From Anaerolineaceae bacterium UBA6073 (GTDB lineage: Bacteria > Chloroflexota > Anaerolineae > Anaerolineales > Anaerolineaceae), in assembly GCA_002436085.1 (NCBI GenBank), contig DIXT01000002.1:1-15953 (forward strand): DNA of 15,953 nucleotides, given 5' to 3'. Shown one piece after another: positions 1-6,440 of the stretch. The position numbers and the translations under genes were made by a program. Below the pieces are notes generated by a model. That model had not been told where the DNA came from. It searched no databases and worked only from the letters and a program-made list of their open reading frames with translations. Position 1 is the first letter of the stretch. Every line of letters starts with the position of its first letter.

Positions 1-585
1 CCTGCAAACATCTTTCCCCTCACCAGCATCGTGCGGAAAGTTTTACACTGAAACGAGACGCTGGGGAGGGGAATCAAAGGGGAGGGGTTTATGAACATAT
101 TGTGTTCTTCTTGAATATAAAGTTGTTCATTTTTTATTGTTCTGGACATTTTCAACACCCTCCTACGCGCTATGAGGGAGTATAAAAGATAAAAATTGCT
201 TTAATAAAAATAATGTATAATCCTATTCATAAAACATGAATTGCCTGTGAGTTCTGCGCGAGCTTGCTCATGGAGATCATGGCTTTGAAGACCAGACGCT
301 TGCGCGCCGGTCTTGCATGGATAGTAAACTGCCGGACACACCGGCTTATAAATTGGTACAAAATGCGCATTGAGTGGCTTGTAAACAACAAAACGATGAG
401 GGGTTCGTGCGAACGATTTCAAATTCTCCCGGGCAAATTGCCCGCGGCACGAACGCACCCTCTTCGCCTATTAAGCCGGACGAGATAATACGAGAAAAAG
501 TACCAAAATATAAGTAAATCCAAACACACAGTGCTGCGCCCGCTCCCGGGTTAGGCGCTTGATTAGGGATTAGTTGCTGTCATCG
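1..585. other. Gene-free, structured region upstream of recX
   Basis: No open frame here looks like a real protein gene; the two short frames of 74 and 85 codons overlap on opposite strands and resemble nothing I recognise. What can be seen is fold-back structure. CCCCTC-n-CCAGC at 16-27 pairs with GCTGG-n-GAGGGG at 60-71. GCCGG and CCGGC form a small hairpin near 333-347. GTTCGTGC at 403-410 pairs with GCACGAAC at 447-454, and the stem extends to GAGGG/CCCTC beyond a bulge. A second hairpin, CGGGCAAATTGCCCG at 430-444, sits inside it. A TATAAT box at 216-221 lies just upstream. The region could encode a structured RNA, but it has none of the signatures I know for tmRNA, RNase P RNA or SRP RNA. 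Confidence 0.4.
195..221 (+). promoter_or_regulatory. Possible promoter in the recX upstream region
   Basis: A perfect TATAAT at 216-221 is preceded by TTGCTT at 195-200. The 15-nt spacer is short, and the surrounding DNA is very AT-rich. Transcription would begin near 228 and run into the hairpin-rich stretch at 330-460. In such AT-rich DNA a chance match is quite possible. Confidence 0.35.
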
Positions 586-614
586 AAGCCGTGGTCTCCC
601 CCAGACCATGGCTT
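586..614 (+). terminator. Terminator-like or attenuator hairpin before recX
   Basis: AAGCCGTGGTCT (586-597) pairs over 12 positions, with one G-U, with AGACCATGGCTT (603-614) around a CCCCC loop. The following TTTGTT is only moderately T-rich. It ends 11 nt before the recX ATG, so it could end an upstream transcript, restrict read-through into recX, or hinder ribosome loading. Confidence 0.5.
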
Positions 615-625
615 TGTTGGATTAA

Positions 626-1279
626 ATGGAAAAGGTAATTACCGCAATCGAAGCCCAAAAGCGCAACCGCCAGCGTGTGAACGTCAGCCTGGACGGTGAA
701 TTTGCTTTCTCGCTCGACCGTCTGACTGCCGCCTGGCTGAAACCCGGACGAAAGCTTACGGCGGAGGAGATTAATCGGCTTCAGGAGCAGGACGACGCGG
801 AAAGCGCGCACACCCGCGCGCTGCACTTCCTCAGCTTCCGCTCCCGCTCCGTACAGGAAATGCGGGATTATCTGGCGCGCAAAGGCTGCAGCCCGGAGCT
901 GTCGTCTGCGGTGCTCGTCCGACTGGAAGAAGAAGGGTATCTCAACGATACCCGCTTTTGCCGGGAATGGGTCGAAAACCGCAGCACTTTCCGCCCGCGC
1001 GGCGTCAGCCTGATTAAAGCTGAACTGCGCCAAAAAGGTATTGCCAACGAAACCATCGAATCTACGCTCGCGCAGGCTGATCTGCAGGAAAGCGAATTGG
1101 CGCTCAAAGCCGCCCGGCGCGTTGCCGGCCGTTACGCAGCGCTCCCGCGGGAGACCTTTCGCCTTAGGCTGGGCGCATTCTTACAGCGCCGGGGCTTTTC
1201 CTACGGGGTGGTTTCATCTGCGCTAAACCGCATATGGAACGAAACGCAGAACTCCACACACGGGCAGGACACATTATAA
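626..1279 (+). CDS. recX: Regulatory protein RecX
   Basis: RecX binds the RecA nucleoprotein filament and limits its extension, restraining recombination and SOS signalling in the cytoplasm. The 217-residue product has the family layout: an N-terminal stretch ending in SLDGEFAFSLDR (about 23-34), then three-helix repeats. The hallmark FLSFRSRSVQEMRDYLARKG (about 69-88) and LEEEGYLNDTRFCREWVENR (about 101-120) are both present, followed by RPRGVSLIKAELRQKGI, the repeat-2 signature. Length is normal for long RecX forms. The ATG at 626 has only a weak GGA about 5 nt upstream, and a 12-bp hairpin ends just before it, so translation may be modest. rny follows after 21 nt, suggesting co-transcription. 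recA is not in the window; it may lie upstream or elsewhere. Confidence 0.93.
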   Translation: MEKVITAIEAQKRNRQRVNVSLDGEFAFSLDRLTAAWLKPGRKLTAEEINRLQEQDDAESAHTRALHFLSFRSRSVQEMRDYLARKGCSPELSSAVLVRLEEEGYLNDTRFCREWVENRSTFRPRGVSLIKAELRQKGIANETIESTLAQADLQESELALKAARRVAGRYAALPRETFRLRLGAFLQRRGFSYGVVSSALNRIWNETQNSTHGQDTL

Positions 1280-1300
1280 GAATATGGAGTATTGGAAAAC

Positions 1301-2866
1301 ATGGAACACTTCAATTTTTATGCTCAGGGACCCAACCTAAGAGAGCCGCTAGGAATTCTTCTTCTTGTGCTTGCTCTCGCGCTTGGATTACTGCTCGGCT
1401 TCCTGTTGTTCTCCGCGCTGCGCAAGCAGAAGGAAGAAAAACTGCGCCAAACCGCTAAGGATATCCTCACCGCAGCCGAAGAACGCGCCAAACAGACTGA
1501 ACTGGACGCAAAAGACGCAGCGCTCAAAATTATCCGGGATGCCGAAATCGATTTGCAGCACCGCCGCAGCGAGCTTAGCAAGGAAGACGACCGCCTCGTC
1601 AAGCGCCGCGAAGAAATGGACCACCGCTTTGACCAGATGCAGCAGCGCGAAGCTGCCCTGAATAAGCGCCAGAGCGCCATGGACCGCCGCGTGAACGAAA
1701 TAGAAGTTTTGGCCGCCCAACGCATGGAAGAACTGCAGCGCGTATCCCAGATGTCCATCGAAGACGCCCGGGCTTTGCTGCTGGAGGAAGTCACGCAGAC
1801 TTCGCGCGCGGATATGATGCGCATTATCCGCCAGTACGAGAACGAAGCACGCGAGATGGGGCAGGAAAAAGCGCGCGAACTCATCGCCGACGCTATCCAG
1901 CGCGTTGCCTCGGACCGCGTCGCGGAGGTGACCACCTCGCTGGTGACGCTCCCCAACGAAGAGATGAAGGGCCGCATCGTCGGCCGAAACGGGCGTAATA
2001 TCCGCTCATTTGAACAGGCAGCCGGCGTGGACGTGATTGTGGACGATACCCCCGAAGCGGTGACTATCTCCTGCTTCGACTCGGTACGGCGTGAAATCGC
2101 CAAACGCACTCTCAGCCGCCTGGTGGTGGACGGACGTATTCACCCGGCCTATATCGAAAAAATCCTGAACGAAGAACGCCAGAAGATGGACGAAGACATC
2201 CTGAAAGCTGGTAATGAAGCTGCCTACGAAGCCGGCGTACACGGGCTGCACCCGGAAATCATCAAGAAACTTGGTCGGCTTAAGTACCGCACTTCCTATG
2301 GGCAGAACCAGCTTGCCCACGCGGTGGAGACCTCCAAGATTGCCAGCGTGCTGGCTTCGGAACTTGGCGCGAATGTGGAAGTCTGTAAAGCCGGCGCCCT
2401 GCTGCACGACCTTGGCAAGGCGATGGACCACAATACGGAAGGCACGCACGCCATCATTGGCGCGGAATTTGCCAAGCGCTACGGCGTGAACGCCGCGGTG
2501 GTGAACGCTATCGCCTCGCATCATCACGAGGTCGACCAGAGCTCGGTGGAAGCAGTCATTGTGGAAGCCTCGGACGCTATTTCCGGAGCCCGTCCCGGCG
2601 CTCGCCGCGAAGACCTGGAGCAGTACATCAAACGCTTGAAGTCCCTGGAAGCGGTTGCGAATGCACATCAGGGCGTGGAATCCAGCTTCGCCATCCAGGC
2701 AGGCCGGGAAGTGCGTATCATTGTCCGTCCTGATGAGATTGACGACCTTGCCGCGCACGAGATGGCAAAGTCTATCGCCACGGAAATTGAAGAAACGATG
2801 CAGTATCCCGGGCAGATTCAGGTGACAGTCATCCGCGAGACTCGCGCGGTGACCTTCGCCAAGTAA
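1301..2866 (+). CDS. rny: Ribonuclease Y
   Basis: RNase Y is a membrane-anchored endoribonuclease that starts mRNA decay. All its parts are present: an N-terminal membrane helix (about 17-39), a long charged coiled coil (about 40-170), a KH RNA-binding domain with GRIVGRNGRNIRSFE (about 224-238), and an HD catalytic domain with LLHDLGKA (His369-Asp370) and the downstream ASHHHEV. At 521 residues it matches the usual length of about 520. I chose ATG 1301, which has GGAG at 1286-1289 upstream; an in-frame TTG at 1292 would add three residues but leaves only 2 nt to that site. It lies 21 nt after recX and ends in a strong terminator, so it is the last gene of that unit. Confidence 0.97.
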   Translation: MEHFNFYAQGPNLREPLGILLLVLALALGLLLGFLLFSALRKQKEEKLRQTAKDILTAAEERAKQTELDAKDAALKIIRDAEIDLQHRRSELSKEDDRLVKRREEMDHRFDQMQQREAALNKRQSAMDRRVNEIEVLAAQRMEELQRVSQMSIEDARALLLEEVTQTSRADMMRIIRQYENEAREMGQEKARELIADAIQRVASDRVAEVTTSLVTLPNEEMKGRIVGRNGRNIRSFEQAAGVDVIVDDTPEAVTISCFDSVRREIAKRTLSRLVVDGRIHPAYIEKILNEERQKMDEDILKAGNEAAYEAGVHGLHPEIIKKLGRLKYRTSYGQNQLAHAVETSKIASVLASELGANVEVCKAGALLHDLGKAMDHNTEGTHAIIGAEFAKRYGVNAAVVNAIASHHHEVDQSSVEAVIVEASDAISGARPGARREDLEQYIKRLKSLEAVANAHQGVESSFAIQAGREVRIIVRPDEIDDLAAHEMAKSIATEIEETMQYPGQIQVTVIRETRAVTFAK

Positions 2867-2882
2867 ATTGCAGTGAATGAAC

Positions 2883-2913
2883 AAAAGCCCCCGGTTTTAA
2901 CGGGGGCTTTTTT
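2883..2913 (+). terminator. Rho-independent terminator of rny
   Basis: AAAAGCCCCCG (2883-2893) pairs perfectly with CGGGGGCTTTT (2901-2911) around a 7-nt loop and is followed by a run of T. It lies 16 nt after the rny stop codon. The T-run also begins a 38-bp direct repeat found again at 3147. Confidence 0.95.
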
Positions 2914-3184
2914 GTTTCGCTGGCACGCAGCTCCTTGATTACTAGACCTTGAGGACATTTTTATCGACTATGATCGATAAAATTATGCTTTTTGAACGGT
3001 AGGTTGGGTGCAGCGACGCAGGAGCGTAACCCAACAAGAATAACCCAACAATCGCTGCCACATCTTCACTAACAAGTTCTGTTGGGTTTCGCTCCGAAAA
3101 GCTTATTGCAACTAAAGATACACTGTCGCTCCACCCAACCTACTACTTTTTGTTTCACTGGCACGCAGCTCCTTGATTACTGGA
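2909..3184. repeat. 38-bp direct repeat bracketing a palindromic element
   Basis: The stretch 2909-2946, which includes GCTCCTTGATTACT, recurs at 3147-3184 with two mismatches and an exact offset of 238. Between the copies lie a perfect 7-bp inverted repeat, TTATCGA/TCGATAA (2961-2980), and the larger palindromic element at 2999-3143. The second copy runs into a tandem duplication of the 15-mer CCTTGATTACTGGAT (3171-3185 and 3186-3200). The rny terminator tail is thus duplicated on both sides of the element. Confidence 0.85.
2999..3143. repeat. Nested palindromic repeat element, copy 1
   Basis: The ends are an inverted repeat: GTAGGTTGGGTGCAGCGAC (2999-3017) matches the complement of 3125-3143 at 18 of 19 positions. 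Nested inside, GGAGCGTAACCCAACA (3021-3036) matches the complement of 3080-3095 at 15 of 16. The element contains no open frame, which fits a non-autonomous MITE-like or REP-like element able to form a cruciform. Its right part (3037-3147) is repeated near 4351. Confidence 0.8.
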
Positions 3185-3286
3185 TCCTTGATTACTGGAT
3201 TTTCCTTCTGTTTCTATCGGTTATACTAATTATGAACTTCATTTTGTAAAGCAATCTTTCCTGGCTAATCAACATAAAGGGGCCCA

Positions 3287-3973
3287 ATGGTTTCTTGTAA
3301 TGTACTTTTCGATGACAACTCCTCCGCTATACGTCCACTAGATATAGCATCCCAAATAGCCAGCTTTTCAGAAAGTTACAAGAACGCAATTGCAGAAATT
3401 ATACGAGATTCAGCAGTTCTGGATAGTGAAGGCTGGATTTTCACCAAATGCGTGTCTCGGCTTCTAAAAAACTTCAAAATGACCAGAAGAGGTGCGTTTC
3501 ATGAGGAATTGGAAATCAAACTTCAAGATTGTTGGTCCACGATCGGTCCCACATTGTTTGAGCTTAAGAATTTCATCAGGCGGTCAAACGCGTCAAGAGA
3601 TCGATTTTTGCTGGAAATAAGCCCAACAAATCGAACCGAAATAATCAATACTGTTTGGCAGATGAGTAAAGCCCTTTTGCCCTTTACTATGACCGAGAAT
3701 TCTTATGGTCTTGTCGGAGCAAGCAAGATCCTTTTTGCAGTCTTACCGGAAATCGTCCTTCCAGTCGACAACACCCAATGGAAACAATTATTCAAGACAG
3801 TAGATCTCGGCGATGTTATTCGTTTTATGGTCGCCGATATTCAAAAATGGGAGAGCAGCACAGGCCAATACCTCAATCAATTAGATAAGTCCAGAAGGCT
3901 GACAACTCTTCCCGCTGTTTACAACGTCATGGCCATGTCAGCAAGACCAATTTCCAGTTCAACTCAGTTTTAA
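3287..3973 (+). CDS. Hypothetical protein, accessory orphan gene
   Basis: This is a 228-residue protein I do not recognise. It starts at ATG 3287, with AAAGGGG 4 nt upstream. It is soluble by appearance: no signal peptide, membrane helix or obvious metal cluster. The central part (about 140-192) is the most family-like, with LVGASKILFAVLPEIVLPVD then FKTVDLGDVIRFMVADIQKW. The order of Ser-Lys, hydrophobics, Pro and a terminal Asp-Asn recalls small uncharacterised accessory proteins, but I cannot name a domain. Its codons are clearly more AT-rich than those of rny or the cys genes. It sits alone between palindromic repeats and an integrase remnant, which suggests acquisition by transfer. A possible -10 (TATACT, 3222-3227) lies upstream. 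It could be a cargo gene of a lost mobile element. Confidence 0.75.
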   Translation: MVSCNVLFDDNSSAIRPLDIASQIASFSESYKNAIAEIIRDSAVLDSEGWIFTKCVSRLLKNFKMTRRGAFHEELEIKLQDCWSTIGPTLFELKNFIRRSNASRDRFLLEISPTNRTEIINTVWQMSKALLPFTMTENSYGLVGASKILFAVLPEIVLPVDNTQWKQLFKTVDLGDVIRFMVADIQKWESSTGQYLNQLDKSRRLTTLPAVYNVMAMSARPISSSTQF

Positions 3974-4158
3974 GAAATGCTACCTCTCAGGTAGATTGCT
4001 TATTTTCCCATCCCCTCTACTGGACTGAACCTGTCCTGTGCCGACCACAGATCCTCATTCGTCTGCGCCAGGCGCCTCCGGAGCACCTGCAGGTCTGCGT
4101 GATTTTATATCCAATGTTTTCTTCCACGATAGGCTATGATGCAGAATACCGCTGATTT
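3974..4158. other. Intergenic stretch after the orphan gene
   Basis: No gene is visible. CTACCT/AGGTAG (3979-3993) forms a short hairpin just after the orphan stop, followed a few bases later by TTATTTT; it may be a weak terminator. On the minus strand, immediately after the integrase remnant, AAGGAGG resembles a strong ribosome binding site, but no ATG, GTG or TTG follows at the right distance. It may mark a decayed downstream gene. Confidence 0.4.
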
Positions 4159-4347
4159 TCACCTCCTTAATTGATTTATAGGACTGGTCCGTTGGTACAC
4201 CCGCAAAAGGTCATCATCCGTCTGTGGAAGATAGCGCTTGGTCGTTTCAACCTTTTTATGTCCTAACATTCGGGATATGCTAACAAGGTCTGCACTAGAC
4301 CTTAGGGACTCCAATGCGAAACCCCTGCGGAATTTGTACATTCCCTG
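4159..4347 (-). pseudogene. Tyrosine recombinase (integrase/Xer-type), C-terminal remnant
   Basis: Only the last 60-odd residues of a phage-integrase-family recombinase survive. The segment FRRGFALESLRSSADL, then SRMLGHKKVETTKRYL, matches the C-terminal catalytic core. Visible are the Arg of the HxxR box, the His of LGHKK and the nucleophilic Tyr in RYL. The box II His appears as Tyr (YKFRR), a single-base change from CAC, which by itself would impair catalysis. Upstream sequence is replaced at about 4350 by a palindromic-repeat copy, so the N-terminal domain and the first catalytic Arg are gone. The open frame continues into the repeat to a chance ATG at 4389. Such enzymes integrate phages, islands or integron cassettes; this one is almost certainly dead. 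Confidence 0.82.
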
Positions 4348-4350
4348 GGA

Positions 4351-4461
4351 AGAATAAACCAACAATCGCTGCCACATCTTCACAAACAAGTTCTGTTGGG
4401 TTTCGCTCCGAAAAGTTTATTGCAACTAAAGATGCACTGTCGCTCCACCCAACCTACTACT
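4351..4461. repeat. Palindromic repeat element, copy 2 (right part)
   Basis: This 111-bp stretch matches 3037-3147 over its whole length with about four substitutions and no gaps. It lacks the left arm (the GTAGGTTGGGTG end and the first AACCCAACA), so it is a truncated copy. Its left edge coincides with the point where the integrase homology stops, so it marks the break in that gene. Confidence 0.9.
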
Positions 4462-4542
4462 CCCCAGTTCTGTTTGGTTTCGCTCCGAAAAGTTTATCGC
4501 AACTAAAGATACACTGTCGCTCCACCCAACCTACTACTCCCC
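4389..4542. repeat. 77-bp tandem duplication of the repeat's right end
   Basis: The segment 4389-4465, from AGTTCTGTTGGG to CTACTACTCCCC, is repeated at once at 4466-4542 with a handful of substitutions. The period is exactly 77 bp. Both units contain the CACCCAACCTAC right arm of the palindromic element. The few differences between units suggest a fairly recent duplication. Confidence 0.9.
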
Positions 4543-4605
4543 AGCAAGACCCTTCGCATCCGCTCAAGGGGGACAACGCCAAACAGGACAGCGCTGGATT
4601 TTTGA

Positions 4606-5253
4606 CTAACTTACGTAAGGGTTGTAGGCTCGCTCGTACCCCACGCTGCTTGCCGGTCCGTGACCAGGCAGGAGCATAGTGTCTTCCGGCAGTGTAAAAA
4701 TCTGTGCCCGAATCGCCGCAAGGAGCGCGGGGTAATCGCCGCCAGGCAGGTCCGTCCTGCCGATGCTCTCCCGGAAAATTGCGTCCCCCACAAACGCGGC
4801 CCCAGCCTGCGCGCAGTAAAAAATGACCGAACCCGGGCTGTGACCTGGCACTTCCCGTACTTCGACTATTGGCGCGTCAGCTTCGGGATTAAGCGAAAGC
4901 TGCTGCCCGTGAAAAAACCGGATATCCACATCCGGGAGGGGAGTCATCTGGTAACCAAAATTCAGCTTTTCCCCGTAGGCCAGCGCCCAGGCTTGCGCCT
5001 CAGGGTGCATCCCCACCAGCGGCGCCGGCGTGAAAAGCTTCCGCAAGCCCGCCGCGCCCTGCGTATGGTCAAAATGCCCGTGCGTCAGCCAGATTTGGCG
5101 CAGATTCCAGCCGCGCTGCCAGATTTCCGCTGCCTGCCGCTCCGGTTCAAAGGACGGGTCAATCAGCACCGCGTCTTTGCTCTCCTCATCCGCCAGGAGA
5201 TAGACGTTATTCTGCAGCGGACCCAGCACCATTTGCACAATCGCAACAGGCAC
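4606..5253 (-). CDS. Metallo-beta-lactamase-fold hydrolase (glyoxalase II-like)
   Basis: This 215-residue cytoplasmic protein has the complete two-metal site of the superfamily: THGHFDH (His58, His60, Asp62, His63), PGHSPGS (His138), GDAIF (Asp157) and PGHGP (His198). The FRESIGRTDLPGGD segment after Asp157 is typical of the short glyoxalase II-like (YcbL-type) branch, which hydrolyses thioesters such as S-lactoylglutathione analogues. The true substrate cannot be read from sequence, and the substrate-binding C-terminal domain of classical GloB is missing. The start is GTG at 5253, with AGGAGGG closely upstream and overlapping the MFS stop region. It is the last gene of the M24 peptidase-MFS-hydrolase operon. 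No clear terminator follows; the repeat cluster begins about 60 bp downstream. Confidence 0.88.
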   Translation of the reverse strand: MPVAIVQMVLGPLQNNVYLLADEESKDAVLIDPSFEPERQAAEIWQRGWNLRQIWLTHGHFDHTQGAAGLRKLFTPAPLVGMHPEAQAWALAYGEKLNFGYQMTPLPDVDIRFFHGQQLSLNPEADAPIVEVREVPGHSPGSVIFYCAQAGAAFVGDAIFRESIGRTDLPGGDYPALLAAIRAQIFTLPEDTMLLPGHGPASSVGYERAYNPYVS

Positions 5254-5261
5254 CAGCCCTC

Positions 5262-6440
5262 CTATCCACCCATCCTGTCCAATACAGCCTGGGATGCTCT
5301 CCTACCCGCGGTACGAAACCATACGGTCAGAGGCAGGCAAAGGGCAAGCACCCCCGCGCTCACCATAAAGACCAGTAAGGGGTTCCGATCGTAGAGCAGT
5401 CCTGCCAAAACAGGGGTCAGAATTAACGCCAGGTTATTAATAGTCTCCACAAAACCAAACGCCAGCCCAACCTGATTTTTGCCAACCAACGGCTGTACAA
5501 ACGCGACGCTTAGCGTGCGTGAAAGCCGATAGCCGCCCATCAGGAAATACGCCAAGCCAAAAAACCCCATCCCGCTGCCTTTCCACAGCAGCAGGCTGAC
5601 CACCAGCAAAGCTGCTTCACCCACCAGAAAAGCCGTCAATGCGGGCAGATGCCCCAGCGCCAGCGCGAAAACAGCGTTCCCCAGGTTTTGCAGCGAACCA
5701 AGCTGCCCGATGGAAGCCAGGCTTAGTCCGCGTTCATTCTGCAAAAAGTTGGCCGCCAGCGGGATAGGCAGATACATGGAAAACATGATCATCAAGATTA
5801 ATCCCAGCGACATAACAAAGCGCGGGTTGCGCAGCAAGCCGGGCTGGGATTCTGCCTGGCTGCGCGCTTCCACCGCTTGTTTACGAATGAACAGGATGAC
5901 AATGGTGGAGACAAAAAACAAAGCCGCTGCCAGCCAATATACATTGCGCAGCCCAAAGCGCTCCCCAATCGCGCCGCCAACCAGCGGACCAAGAACAGCG
6001 CCAATGCTGAACATGGCAGAGGTAAAAGTCACCGCCCGACCCACCCCCCAATCCCCGCGTGCATGGGCAATATAGCTGTTCATCGGCGCAAGCACCGCCG
6101 AGGTGAGCCCATACAGCAGCAAACCCACCACAAACCCGCGCAGGTCTCTGGCGGAAGCCATCACCAGCGCGGATATAACGCCCATCATCCAGGTGAACCG
6201 CATGACCGGTCGTCTGCCAATCCTGTCGGCAAGGTAACCCGCCGGGATTTGCGAAAGGGTCATCCCTACCGCATTAATCCCAAGCACAGTGCCAATCAGA
6301 ATCGGGTCTGCCCCAAGTTTCTGGATGTAAAGCGGTTGAAAGATATAAAACAGACCCTCGCCCATTCCCCAGATGAACAGCGAAAACGCCACCAGGTACA
6401 GGTCGCGGCGTTCTTTCAGCTTATTAAAGATAGAAGTCAT
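5262..6440 (-). CDS. Major facilitator superfamily transporter
   Basis: This is a 392-residue integral membrane protein with about 12 hydrophobic helices, a standard MFS length. The loop between helices 2 and 3 carries the MFS signature as GYLADRIGRRPVMR (about 68-81), and the second half repeats the six-helix pattern. Such proteins are secondary carriers, often proton-driven exporters of drugs or metabolites; the substrate is not deducible. The ATG at 6440 overlaps the end of the M24 peptidase gene by 17 nt, and the hydrolase gene follows 8 nt after its stop, so the three are translationally coupled. Export or import of a peptide or a small metabolite handled by its neighbours is possible but only a guess. 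Confidence 0.9.
   Translation of the reverse strand: MTSIFNKLKERRDLYLVAFSLFIWGMGEGLFYIFQPLYIQKLGADPILIGTVLGINAVGMTLSQIPAGYLADRIGRRPVMRFTWMMGVISALVMASARDLRGFVVGLLLYGLTSAVLAPMNSYIAHARGDWGVGRAVTFTSAMFSIGAVLGPLVGGAIGERFGLRNVYWLAAALFFVSTIVILFIRKQAVEARSQAESQPGLLRNPRFVMSLGLILMIMFSMYLPIPLAANFLQNERGLSLASIGQLGSLQNLGNAVFALALGHLPALTAFLVGEAALLVVSLLLWKGSGMGFFGLAYFLMGGYRLSRTLSVAFVQPLVGKNQVGLAFGFVETINNLALILTPVLAGLLYDRNPLLVFMVSAGVLALCLPLTVWFRTAGRRASQAVLDRMGG

Noticed and set aside
264..488. Short 74-codon frame upstream of recX and its opposite-strand partner at 201-458
   Set aside because: No ribosome site of note, no recognisable composition or motif, and the DNA is dominated by hairpins.
1324..2109. Long minus-strand open frame, 261 codons
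   Set aside because: It lies wholly opposite the RNase Y coiled coil, and its Ser/Arg-rich translation is typical of an antisense shadow of charged codons.
2006..2884. Minus-strand frame of 292 codons
   Set aside because: It is antisense to the KH and HD domains of RNase Y, whose match is decisive.
4314..4679. Plus-strand frame of 121 codons
   Set aside because: It is made mostly of the two repeat copies and antisense hydrolase sequence, with the same peptide repeated because the DNA is repeated.
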